NCBI RefSeq assembly: GCF_932294415.1
Contig: NC_065535.1
Coordinates: forward strand, 95,496,862 to 95,560,861
Length of the DNA stretch: 64,000 nucleotides
Reading direction: 5' to 3'
From: Quercus robur
Taxonomy: Eukaryota; Streptophyta; Magnoliopsida; Fagales; Fagaceae
The notes beneath the pieces are model-generated. The model did no database searches. It worked only from the letters and a program-made list of their open reading frames with translations, and was not told the origin of the DNA. The translations under genes and the position numbers were made by a program. Shown one piece after another: positions 34,481 through 46,072 of this stretch; the stretch's first letter is position 1; every line of letters begins with the position of its first letter.

Positions 34481-36078
34481 CTTTTTGAAGAAAACCAACC
34501 AACATTCAATTAAACTATTTACCTATTGTTAATGAGCGATGCTAACGATTGTGAAGAATTTTATAGTTCAATTAACACTTTTAACAAAAATATTTAAAGT
34601 TAATTTAAATCATCTCTTCTAACTATCAAGTTATAAAAAGAAAAAAGAAAAAAGAAAAAAAATGGCTAACAACGCAACCTATATAACAATATTTATGATA
34701 AGGCTGCTATATAATGAATTTTACAAAACCAAGTGTCATAAATCACAGAAAAATAAAAAATAAAAAAAATTAAAGAAGTTACAAATTTTACTAAATATGG
34801 CTTACAAATAGATATAAAAATAAAGATTGATGGATTTTAATAAAATAATAAATGAATGTCTGAATTACTTTTTATGCTTGGTAATACATTAGTTTGTAAA
34901 AATTATGTAGTAAAATTTGTAATTCCTAACAACACTCATCCTAAATGAGAAGTGTGACGTTTGCAATATTTTCACATGCAGTAAGTCCTAAATGATAGAT
35001 TACTGTTGATTTTAATTTGAATCCATCATTAAAGCACTTTCTTTTCCATTAATAATAGCAAGTAATAAATTTATCATCTAAGATTTGTTGTGAAATTATT
35101 ATAAAAATGTTGTGAACATAACAATGATAGTATTTCTCTTCTTGAATTACTACGTTGTTGAAATCTACTAATTGCAACATTGCTACATTTGTTTGTCAAC
35201 TTTCTTTTTTTATTTTTATTTTTTTTATAAAGTTATAAATTTTATGCAGTAAAATTTATAATTGCATTAGTATATTTTTAAAATTTATATAATCTTTAAC
35301 ATTTTCTTTTCAAAAATTGCTCTGGAAAGAGAGAGAATCTGGAAATTGGATTCCATCCGGGCCTGAGTGAGATAATATATAAACTGAAGAAGAAGCAGGC
35401 CAGGAGGCCACTCAAAGGGCCAAAAGTGTGTATTTTTATTTTGTTCATGCATGTGGTGTGGGTTGGTTTACTAGACTGCAGGCTGACAATAAACACGTAC
35501 AAAAGCATTTGTTATTTCTTGTCCCCGACACAGGACACAATTGATTGACCAAGAAACAAGAAAAAGTTAATGGTTATCTTTCTTTCTTTGTTGTTTTTCG
35601 TACAGTCAAAACTTTTTGCATCCATGGCAATCTCGTCAATATAATTAGGAAAAATGAGACAAAGTGTTTTTTTATATTAAAAAAAATAAGAAATAAATTA
35701 GTAGGGAATGGAATTATGAATTTAAAAAGGGGTTTAAAGCATTTCAAATATCATTCAAGGAGGAAGTGTAGTTTCAAGCTACCTTGGATAAAGGATCTTC
35801 TATGGTTTGTAAATGTTAATGTGTTTGTGTGTAATAATTGAATGTTGGGTGAAAGTATAAAAGAAGAATATACAAAAGTTTACGTGGTTTGACTTGATGA
35901 CTTATGTCCATGGTAAAAAAATCATTAAATGATTACATATTGATATTAAACACACGTATTATAGATTTACAGCGAACCTAATGTAGAGTTTATATACTAG
36001 TAAATACTTGACTAACCCTATATTAGCCACAGATTAATCTAATGTTAAGTTGTTTATTCTACAAGTATATGAGCCTAT
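33843..36078. other. Intergenic, no gene recognised
   Basis: A (TA)n run lies at 34439-34472. Poly-A and AAAAG runs occur near 34638-34661. No coding exon is supported. The frame at 35545-35841 has no domain. Confidence 0.45.
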
Positions 36079-36758
36079 AATTGGTTTGAGTTACTTGAAA
36101 CATAATGTATTAAATACCCCCTCAAACTAAAGGTGAAAACTTGAGTTTTGAATGTATAGCTTAGTGTGGCACTTACGTTGCTCAACTGACATGACAAAAT
36201 TTTGTGTCATTGACATGACATTGATGATGAAGTTGACGTCTTTTTAAAACCATTTTAGGATGACTTTAGTCTTATAGATTTGATTAGTAACTAATATTAG
36301 AGATGGTGCCTCACCAAGGGGAGGTGATTAGTTCGAATTTTTTCCTCTTGAAATGACAACTTAATTAGAAGAAAAAAGTTAATAGGTACTCTAAAGGCAT
36401 TAGTTTAAGATATTTAATACAATTGGTTTGAGTTACTTGAAGCATAATGTATTTAATACCCCCTCAAACTAAAGGTGAAAACTTGAGTTTTGAATGTATA
36501 GCTTAGTGTGGCACCTATGTTGTTCAATTGACATGACAAAATTTTGTGTCATTGACATGACATTGATAATGAAGTTGACGTCTTTTTAAAACCATTTTAG
36601 GATGACTTTAGTCTTATAGATTTGATTAGTAACTAATATTAGAGATGGTGCCTCACAAGGGGAGGTGATTAGTTTGAATTTTGTCCTCTTGAAATGACAA
36701 CTTAATTAGAAGGAAAAAGTTAACAGATACTCTAAATGCATTAGTTTAAGATATATTT
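36079..36758. repeat. 342-bp tandem duplication
   Basis: Copies start at 36079 and 36421 with AATTGGTTTGAGTTACTTGA. They are closely similar over more than 300 bp, including CCCCCTCAAACTAAAGGTGA and AGAGATGGTGCCTCAC. They differ by scattered substitutions and a few indels. Confidence 0.92.
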
Positions 36759-38383
36759 TTAGAAACTTTTTATGAAAAAAAATGTAATTAATTTTTTTAC
36801 AGCTTTTTATATTTTTTATAAAAATTATATCAAAATTTTTCTAAAATGGTTTATATACGAACTCGTTTTTTTTTGCTAAATATATATGAACCTGTTAAGT
36901 GTTAACAGACCCTATCTAGAATACTTATATGGGATTCATATAAATTAGTATGTAATATGTATAGAGAATAGACACACACAAAGGAGCTACTCCCAAGAAA
37001 AGAAAGGATAGAGAAAGTATGATTGAGTGGTCATGAATTACAAGGTTCAATTCATTGTATTTCGTAGGGAGAGAAAACAAAGACACGAGGGCGACTAGAG
37101 TCAAGAAGATGAGTTTTTGAAGTATTCTTAATGTTTAGTTGTTTACCATTGATTGTGATCCCCGTTAAGGCGTTAATCAATTGGTTTACACACTATGGGC
37201 ATGCCTCTCTCTCAATTCTTTTGTTAGTTTCTTCCTGTTACTAATTATTGTGCCATAATAATGGTCAAACAAGTAAGTAATTAGGGTCATTGAACGGCCA
37301 ATGGGTTAGACTTTAAGTTTCTATTTGCTGTCATTTTCTGACAAGTTATAAATACACCCCCCCAAAAAAATCAACAAAAAAAACAAAGAAACAAACCAGC
37401 ACCGACACCAACCTTTTTTATTTTATTTTTTATTTTAGGGTGAAAGCTGAAAACTTTAACTAAAACGGCTAAATTAGCCTAAAGTATGTAATAAAATTGT
37501 GGTGTCCACACTAAAAAGTTTAGAACGTCAATAATATATTTAGCCAGACTATGAGCAATTGAGTTACATTTTCTTTGTATGAGAATAAAGTAATGGATCA
37601 AAACACTGAGGTGGTAAGTTAGTAACTCATTGTGAGCTTATATGAAAATCAATACTTGTAATTCATCATTTATGAAGAATGTTTTTGGAAAAAATTTGTG
37701 TTAATATAGGCAACCTTGCAGCTCAATGGCATCACTACTGTCCTTTATTAGGAAAACTAAGATTCAAAACCCCACTCTTCCATGGCTGTAACAATCAAAT
37801 TATTAAGAAATTAAATAAATATAGGTAGAACTTAATCCAAATTCCAACAAAAAAAAAACTTTGAAAAAATGCGGCCAACTTAATGAACTATTTCAACTTG
37901 TTTTGAAGGATTTTTTTTAACACTTATAATAAATCTTGCTTTAAGTTAACAATTACTACAATGTTAACTCCTCCCCATTTCTACAGATAACACAGAAAAC
38001 AGAAAATGTTAATATAGCTTCCAAGTTCTAAAGAGAATAAAAAATAATAACTACAATGTTATTGGCAAACTAATTTCATGATAGGATTCTGTGACAAGGC
38101 AGAATGGGCAGAAAAAGGCCAGCACATATGATTTGATAACGTGAGGATCATCTTTAGTAGAAGCTTGTCGTCTTTCATGCTTGATAGAAAAATTTGTTGT
38201 TTTTGTAACACCATGTGACCATGCTCCTCCCATGTAAAACACAATGGGAAAATGTGACAGCTATAAAGTATATAGCTTTCACTTCTTCCATTATCACGCT
38301 GCAAAGAAACAGTAAAGAAGTTTGTTTCATATTCATAATTAAGAGAAAATTACTCCAGAACCAGCAGCCAATAAATATATTGG
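36759..38383. other. Intergenic and 3' flank of RRP40
   Basis: AT-rich DNA without recognisable exons. The part next to 38383 is the 3' UTR and downstream flank of the minus-strand RRP40 gene. Open frames at 38051-38397 on both strands have no domain. Confidence 0.45.
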
Positions 38384-41300
38384 TTAAAAAATCATAAATG
38401 CATAGGACTGACTTGATAACTTTAAATTCTGAATCAATTTCTCCACCATAATTCTCTGCTGCACCCCACTCAAAGATTCAGAGTTCATAATTGCATTAGC
38501 AACAACTATGACTGTAGAAGGAGAGGAGGCATTGACCTGCAATTCAATAAGATATTATAAGAATTGTATCAAGATAGCTCAGTGACAGTGGCACCATCCG
38601 TGGTGTCCGATTTCTGTGGTTCGAACTTTACCCCCAAGTGCTTCCCATTGAAAGTGACTCCCCACAATAATTGGAGGTAAGACTGTCCACCAATTACCTC
38701 TCTCAAACGCTACAAAAGTGAGGGTTTTATGCACTAGGTACAAACTATATTATAAGAATAATATTAGGAAGTGTCTTTAATAAAGATTATTAATTTTCAG
38801 GCAACAAGGTTGCAAAATAAAACAGTTCAGAAAAATTACATTTTAAACATTATATTTTAGGGGTGTAACAAATTAAACCTTAACCCATTTAAGTGTAACG
38901 ACATTTTGTTTGGGGTTTTAATATAGGGTGAGGCTTTAATTTATCACCATTTCAAACCTCGGGGTTTGATTTGTTACACCCATAACCTATAAGGTTTAAA
39001 ATGTAAGTTTTCCAAACAGTGTTTGTGTAGTCTAAAGGGGCCTCAGGCCCATATCAAGAGACGGTCATAATCTCATGGACTAAAAAAATTGGAAACAGGT
39101 GAATGTCTTACCCAACTACAAATAGGAGGGCCTCAAGAAAAGGATGTATACCCAAACACGGCCATTTAAGCCAACTGCTGTCTCAAAGGAAAGCTTCTTC
39201 CCCAAAGCATCGAGAACTGGACATGTTGGTGAGCTCAGGAGCCTAGAGACAAGACAAGAGATGAATCAATGTATCATTATAGCATAGAGGAAATCTCAAG
39301 CTTTATAACTATGCTATATAGTGGGGTGCATAAGTTATGTCTAACCATCAATAGGAGGGGGGCGAAAATGATATATGGTTACCATGAGTTCAGGCTCATG
39401 TCTAGATTTTAAAAAGGTCTGTCAAACATCAAATATGAATTAGAGGGGAAGCAAAATTCTCACATTCTTGACAGACCAGTTGAAGATTCAAACATGTAGC
39501 CATCTTTAAGCTGGCCAAATTCTGCTGCTTTCCCACTGGCTGACAAATGCAAAACAAGGTAATGAAAAGGTCAAGAGATGACCCAAAAAATCAAATCAAC
39601 AAGTAAACTTGGAAACTAATAAAAGTCAGAAGCATGACATATATATATATGGGGTAACATCAGACAAAATAAATAAATAAATAGAAACCAACCATCAGTG
39701 CATGACAACTCAGGATTCATGCCAGGGTTTGCCTTCACGACCCGAACATAGAGCAAAGTACCTATCTGCAGCACAACACATTAACAAGAAGAAAAATATT
39801 GCAGAAGCAAACAAATAATTGATATAAGTCAATCATCATTTTCCACTTTGCATAAATCAAGAGACAGAAATATTAGAGTAGAGACTGTCAATGTTTTCAA
39901 TACTACAATCACCTTTCTTAATTTTTTTAAAGAGTATATCTTTTAATCCATAACAAAGAACTGACTATGGTGTAAAGCAAGCTCTTAGAGCAGTCAAACA
40001 AGGAAAGAGACTGTTCATGCTATTAACTCATTGCCAAATACAATCCAGAAAGAAAAGTGTAGCCTTTTCCTTTAATTTCAAAATTAAGAAAATTAACTTC
40101 TTTTTAGAAGGAACCAGAATAGTGTGGAAAGAAATGCATCTAGCAAGTATATGAATGTAGAAGTCATATCTAGTTTACAGCTTCAACGATCTTATCTGTT
40201 GGAAAAAGGATTCTCTGAAGTCAAAAGGGCAACACCACAAGAAGTTGAACCATGATACCAATAGTCAGGAGATGTGTAAAACTATTTCTAAAAGATCTCC
40301 ACAGAGTTGAAGATGTTTGTGCTTTTAACTAGTTCAACAATATCCATGACATCATCCATATATTGCAGGCAAGCCACTGGCAGCAAAATGAAGATCAACT
40401 ACTCTTTTTTCCTTGGATTGGTAAGTAACATATACACCCCGTGAATCTTTAACTCACAACCTCAACCTCCCTTCCCATCCTTATGGGGAGAGGAAGTACC
40501 ATTTGAGCTAGAGCTCATTGGCAGCAAAATCAAGACCACTGTTCAGGTTGCCTTCAGTGGTATGAGTGAGAAATATTGATTTTCTTTCTCTTATTTTCCA
40601 ACAGAAAGACCTCGAGGAAGCAACTTTGAATTTAGAACACCTCTCAGCCTTCTCTCCCTATGTGTTACAACCTAAAGAAAAATAATATAAGATGTAGGAA
40701 AACACAACGAATTGACTTCCCAGGAAATATGCATACAATGATGCATGGGTACATGATGTATCCATGGTTAAACTAAAGAATGAACAACCTTGTCTTTGCA
40801 ATTAACATATAAGCATGACCTTAAACTTGTACACACCTCAAACCTTGGTATGTTTCTTCTAGTTCCTCCTTCAAATGCAAGCACAGGCAAAAATGCCAAT
40901 CCAGGTCCTTTTATGTCCACAAGAAAGTTCTGCAAATGATGGACAAAAAGATCATATAAAGTTATTCTAAAGTTCATAAAAACACAAAACTTTTTGACAA
41001 CGGGTACTTTTTAAGTCCAAGAAAGGTATTATAAAGAAATTCAATGCAAAAAACCAGTAATTTACATAAAGAGAGAGTATTCACTTGGAAGCATACTTCC
41101 AAATTGTGGCCAACCCTAGCTAATAGGATCCATACCCGACCACAAATTTTAGGGACTAAGGCGTTATTGTTGTTGTGTCTATATATATATATATATTCAT
41201 TCTAAAATTCAGATCCATTCAAATCTCCACGTCAACATTGGTACCCCCTTTCTAAAAACACAGCAATATCATCATCAAGGTTGGGATGTCTAACTTGCAG

Positions 41301-44300
41301 GCTTGCAGTGCGCGCACACACACACACACAATTTTTATTTTTTAAAAAACATACATAGATTCATAGGTAAAACAGACACTACAAGTAACTTTTTTAAGTC
41401 CTCAGAGAGGGAATTCAATCTCTACAGAGATTAGAACAACTGCTATAATTTCATGAAATTCATAAATAAACTAGGGTACATGGATTGTAACAATTAAGGG
41501 ACAAAATGGCTGCCAAAATTTTAAAAAACAACAAAGCTAGAATAAGAAGAAGTTTCTTCTAGCAATGGAGGTTAATAATACCAAATTCAATAATGTAATC
41601 AAGTAAAATTTCTTACATCTGCTTTAGAGTCCACCACAATTCCAAGAACAGAATCTCCTGCATGAGGCACGTACTGTACAAAGTAACAAATTCACAACAT
41701 TAAAAGAAGAGGAAAAATAAGAAAAATAGAAACAAATTGAAAGGCATGTAAAGGACTGCCACAAATTTTTTATTTTATTTTTGATAAGTATGTGAAGGAA
41801 CTATAGCAAACAATTTAGAGATCATTGTCACCCAATCTAATTGACAGAATCAAAGCACCACTGAAGTATACAACATAAAAAGGAAAACTATCCATTTTCA
41901 ATACAGGGCTGGAATAATCACCAGTGAGCGCATAACCTAAAACACTTCAAAATTAGTCCCAACCTGTTGAAGATGATGCAAAACGCACCACATCGGTAAG
42001 TTTGAAGACCAAAGCTGATAAACTGAAGCGCACCGTTTCATTAAAAAAAGAATCATCAAACGCACTATTTCATTAATGCAAACAACTGAGCCAATGGTCT
42101 TGCTCAAACAGTGTCTTATTGGATGTTTAAATATCAGTTATCTAGGCGCGTAAATCAGTTAGAGAGCTGAGCCTAACTCCCTCCACATTATACGGATCCA
42201 ATCCGTAAATCCAGGGTTACAGTTTTTATTCAGTTAGTGATATTGTTTAGTATAAATACAGCATCATACTTCTGAATGTAAAATAAGCAAGGTTTAATAC
42301 ATTTTTTACTCTTTCATCTCTCTCTCTTTCTCTCTCTTAACTTTCTCTACAATTCTCAGCAATACTCTTTGTACTTGCTTGTTGTTCATCAATCTTGCTA
42401 AACACAGTTAGATTTCTATGTTAAATTTCTTCATGGTATCAGAGCCTTTGGTCTCTGCAAGCAATTCAACCATGGCAGCATCTAGCTCAGCTATGGCTTC
42501 TTCGTCTACAGCTCCTATTACTTCTGTGAATGGATTCAAATATTATGTTCTTTTCATTGATCACTTCACTAAATTTACTTGGATTTATTTGCTTCAAAGT
42601 AAATCTGAGGTCTTTGATAAGTTTGTTCATTTCAAAAACCAGGTTGAAAATCAGTTTTCTGTCAAAATAAAGACCTTGAGGTCTGATGGAGGTGGGGAAT
42701 ACACATCTAACATTTTCAAGTCTTATCTGTCCCAAAATGATATCATACATCAGATTTCTTGCCCATACACTCCTCAGCAAAACAGCTTGGTTGAAAGGAA
42801 GCACAGACATCTTGTTGAGGCCATAATCACATTGCTGTCTCAAGCTTCCATTTCAACTGCCTATTGGTCTTATGCTGTTCAAACAGCAGTCACATTGATC
42901 AATTTACTTCCCACTTCTGTCTTAAATTTTCATTCCCCTTGGCAAAAGTTATATAATTCCCAACCTGATTTCTCACAGCTCAAAGTCTTTGGTTGTGCCT
43001 GTTATCCCTATCTCCTATACCTCCCATAAGCTAGAACCTAGATCTAAAGAATGTCTTTTTCTAGGATATTCCACACTCTCTAAGGGCTATCTTTGTCTTG
43101 ATCTTGTTACTAAACATCTTTACACCTCTAGGCACGTGGTCTTTAATGAGTCCAAATTCCCTTTTTCCACCACTTCTCCATCTTTATCTGCATCCCCTTC
43201 TTCAATACCATCCTCAGTGTCTAATCCCTTGTGGCTGTCTAATCTCCTTTATCTTCACTCCACTAATCAGAATTCTCTTTTAGGACCTTACAACTCTTCC
43301 ACTACCTCTCCCCAACCTGATCTCACCTCCTTTCCACCTTTCACTGAATCCCTACCAATTCATCTCCACAAGACAGTTCAACTATACCTACTTCTGCAGT
43401 TCCCAATTCTGCCATCCTAGTTCCTTCAGTCCCAGCTTCAGCAGAACCTACCACAGTACCTACCAGCACCACTGACCTTTTTCCTATTTCCTCACCCACC
43501 AGCACCATCCAAAATACCCATCCTATGCAAACTAGATCCAAGAGTGGAATTACAAAACCCAAACTATGCTACAAAGCTATTATGGATTACTCTTACGCAG
43601 AACCTCACACTTACAAGATTGCTTCTACATATCCAAAGTGGTGTGAAGCTATGGATGCTGAATTCCAGGCTCTTCAAAAACAGGAAACTTGGTTCCTGGT
43701 TCCACCTCCTCCTAATGTAAATTTGGTTGGCTGCAAGTGGGTGTTTAAGCTCAAGTTACACAGTGATGGTAAATTAAGCAAGGTTTAATACATTTTTCAC
43801 TCTTTCATCTCTCTCTCTTTTTCTCTCTTAACTTTCTCTACAATTCTCAGCAATACTCTTTGTACTTGCTTGTTGTTCATCAATCTTGCTAAACACAGTT
43901 AGATTTCTCTGTTAAATTTCTTCACAACCTACCCCCCACCAAATGCCATAGTCTCAATTTTTCAGGGTTAGTTATGAATCCTCAACAAATTAGTCAAGGT
44001 TTGTCACATATATTCTTTTCTACCACTCTGCTCCATCCGAAGGCATTGCCACCTAAAATAGATTATTGCCATCATTTGCAGGTTCAACATTAGTGCCTTA
44101 GATGCATGGACATTAATTTGGGATGCCATACTTGTGTCGTATCTATATTGTAACAATGTTCTATTTGCCGTTATATCATGTTATAATTTTTCAATGTCCG
44201 TGCATCCTAGACAAATGCCTACTAGAAAACATTGCAATTCCACGTAGCATCGGAATGAAAAATACACAGTAGGTAAGGTATCTGGTTATTGAATTACTTA

Positions 44301-45062
44301 AAAAAGAAGAAAAAAGAAGAAAAAAAAAAAAAAGAGCTTGAACAACATTAAGAATCATAATAAGGTAACAATACACTAGGACATGTAAAAATCAAAGCTT
44401 GTAAAGATTGATTTATTTTGTTGGCACTCAGCATACAATTTAATACAATACTCACCCTTTTCTGGGAGCTTTCGACCCAATATTTGTTTGGATTTGAGAA
44501 CCTGAGCTTTCCAGCCTTCATGACAGAAATAGCATCACAATCCTGAAAATTTACCCAAGATGAATGCCAATCAACCTCTAATCAATGAAAATGGAATAAA
44601 CATACAATTTTTACTATAAGCTGATTTTTTCCACTCATACAAGAAGAATAAAAACAAAAAGGTCACGGGTTCGAGTCCAGGAATCAGGCTGCCTACCAAT
44701 CACCTCTCCCAAAACCCCGCAAAAGTAGGACCTTTGTGCACAAAATTTTATAGAAAAGAATAAAAAATAATTAAGTTTACCCATTTGACTTCTCTATCCC
44801 ATTCAAGTGAAAAAAAAAAAAAAAACCTCAGGCAAAGAACAGACCTGTCGGAGACCACCACCGAGTTTTAAGGTTTGGTTAGTCATGTTTGAGAGATCGA
44901 GAACGACGTCGCCTGGTACCTAAAGCACCCACCAAAGAATAAAATTGGTTAATTGAGTGACTGTTTGTAACTGGTGAGAAGGAGAGAGAGAGAGAGAGAA
45001 TGTGTACTTACGACTGACTGGTCCACAAAGCTCGTTGGTGAACTGGTGGGCTTGTTTTCCAT
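38384..45062 (-). CDS. RRP40: Exosome complex component RRP40, 251 aa, nine exons
   Basis: The nine minus-strand exons are 45012-45062, 44845-44919, 44456-44542, 41617-41673, 40837-40929, 39693-39765, 39464-39539, 39152-39242 and 38384-38536. All have GT-AG borders and compatible phases and total 756 nt. The N-terminal domain includes VPGDVVLDLSNM and LKLGGGLRQ. The S1 RNA-binding domain starts near residue 72 (YVPHAGDSVLGIVVDSKAD, DIKGPGLAFLPVLAFEGGTR). The KH-type domain runs from about residue 150 (FGQLKDGYMFESSTGLSRML, LNGRVWVNASSPS) to about 235. Length and order match plant RRP40, a cap subunit of the nuclear and cytoplasmic exosome that guides RNA to 3'-5' decay and rRNA processing. 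The C-terminal 16 residues (NLKLSSQSYAFMIF end) look non-conserved, as if the original stop was lost. Intron 3 is 2,782 bp because a copia element is inserted in it. Confidence 0.95.
38570..38745 (+). repeat. SINE-like sequence in RRP40 intron 8
   Basis: A TAGCTCAGTG A-box-like sequence (about 38575) and a GGTTCGAAC B-box (38618-38626) are spaced as in a tRNA promoter. A tail follows with CCAATTACCTCTC and GAGGGTTTTATGCACTAGG, which is shared with the copy at 44650-44755. It sits antisense within the gene. Confidence 0.5.
38836..39006. mobile_element. Palindromic MITE in RRP40 intron 8
   Basis: The left arm TTACATTTTAAAC...GGGGTGTAACAAATTAAACC and the right arm are inverted copies, the right ending GGTTTAAAATGTAA. 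It is about 171 bp, non-coding, and potentially forms one long hairpin in the RRP40 pre-mRNA. Confidence 0.7.
40405..40530 (-). repeat. SINE-like sequence in RRP40 intron 5
   Basis: Read on the minus strand, it has TAGCTCAAATGGTACTTCCT (A-box-like), CTCCCCATAAGGATGGGAAG and then a degenerate B-box region. It is the same type as the fragment at about 9387. Confidence 0.45.
41965..43924 (+). mobile_element. Internally deleted Ty1/copia retrotransposon in RRP40 intron 3
   Basis: An exact 5-bp duplication CAACC flanks the element (41960-41964 and 43925-43929). The 5' LTR is 41965-42433 (TATA at about 42250) and is followed directly by the initiator-Met primer site TGGTATCAGAGC at 42434. Only the start of gag, most of the integrase core and the start of reverse transcriptase remain. 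The 3' LTR is only the last 150 bp (43775-43924), fused directly to RT sequence. The two LTR segments differ at about three of 150 positions. It lies antisense to RRP40. Confidence 0.92.
42484..43788 (+). pseudogene. Copia polyprotein remnant: gag start, integrase, RT start
   Basis: The frame opens with a Ser/Ala-rich gag start and jumps within about 20 codons to an integrase core (YYVLFIDHFTKFTWIYLL, SDGGGEYTS, PYTPQQNSLVERKHRHLVE), where the DDE residues are visible. A frameshift near 43010 (after VFGCACYP) moves the reading into a second frame (SKECLFLGYS, YTSRHVVFNE). The RT start (WCEAMDAEFQALQKQETW, GCKWVFKLK) ends at the truncated 3' LTR. Gag, protease, zinc knuckle and most of RT/RNase H are deleted, so it cannot function alone. 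Confidence 0.9.
44099..44219. mobile_element. Short MITE related to the 12000-13257 MULE-like element
   Basis: The ends TAGATGCATGGACATT and (reverse complement) TAGGATGCACGGACATT form TIRs and resemble the TAGGTTGCACGGACAC end of the element at 12000. It is 121 bp and lies in RRP40 intron 3. The duplication is not clear. Confidence 0.5.
44650..44755 (+). repeat. SINE-like 3' fragment in RRP40 intron 2
   Basis: A GGTTCGAGTCC B-box (44668-44678) is followed by CCTACCAATCACCTCTCCC and GCAAAAGTAGGACCTTTGTG, homologous to the tail of 38570-38745. The A-box part is missing. Confidence 0.45.
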
Positions 45063-46064
45063 TGTACACCTTTTAAGAGAAAGGCCGCCGCGTCTGTGCT
45101 GTTTTTGTTTGAGAATCAGTGATCAGAAATTGGCGTTGTGGGTGTGAGTGCATATAGAAGAAAGAAGAGTGCAGGGAATTTTTGTTCTTTGAGGTTTGAA
45201 GTTTGAAGTTTGAACACGGCAAGTCGTGTGTGAGGACCGAAACAATAGAAAGCTAAAAGCCTAAAACTACTGTGTGGCAAAACGACTTGTCGTATAGAAT
45301 TTGATTTAGGCATTGCAGGAGCTTTAATCCACATTTGCTCTCCTCAATTTTTAACACTCCCCCTCAAGAATGGAACATATATGTTGTGCTCGTGCATGCT
45401 CATCTTGCAGTGGAGGGTATAAAATTGATGGAATCTAAGAACTTTTAGCTAGGATATTAGTAATATGAAGGGTGCCAATTACACATTTACACCTGCTAAG
45501 TGGCAATTGATTTCAATGTGAAGTGCAATTTAGTTGTCACAGAAGAATACACTCATACACAATACCATGTCATGGATGTCTTGGTACTAGGGCATTCGGT
45601 CCGATTTGCATTAGTGAAACTTTTAATAGTAAAGAGCTTAAGTTGGTTCATGAATTTGCTTAGTATATGGATCGAGAAGCTCAAATATGGCAGTGTTAGT
45701 TCACCATCTAATTTGGTAAGTGTGAAATTTTGTTCCATGGTGAATTTCACTTGTTTGCACCTAAGATGACCACTATTAGAAAGTATTTCAAGAGCATATA
45801 ATTGGTAATCTAGGAAGTCCTTTAACTGAGTTAATTGCTTGAGAATACTTGCTGGCTATAAGTATATCATTCAAATAAATCAAGGTAAAGAAAGTGTTCC
45901 CTTTTGTTCTAAAAACAAGGGATAATTTAGATTTGGAGTGTAACGAATTTGTCTTTTTTTAACAAATTCAATAGTTACAATAGAAAGAGAGAGAATTTGA
46001 ACCCTAGGTATCATGGATATACCAGAGTCAGAAAATACTAAATAATTGAGTTACAAAAATTTGG
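45063..46064. other. RRP40 promoter region, then degraded copia-like DNA
   Basis: The bases just above 45062 hold the RRP40 leader and promoter. At 45553-45750 the minus strand gives a frame with PYLSFSIHILSKFMNQ, reminiscent of the copia RT/RNase H junction region. CTCCCCCTCAAGAATGGA near 45358 is a sequence often seen in such elements. The identification is weak. Confidence 0.35.
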
Positions 46065-46072
46065 ATCACAAA

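Noticed and set aside
35545..35841. 98-codon basic frame
   Set aside because: Lys/Phe/Asn-rich with composition equal to the surrounding AT-rich DNA; no family signal.
42434..42446. TGGTATCAGAGC as a possible tRNA gene piece
   Set aside because: It directly follows the copia 5' LTR and is the retrotransposon primer-binding site, not a tRNA gene.
42487..42843. Antisense frame of 118 codons
   Set aside because: Shadow of the integrase remnant on the plus strand.
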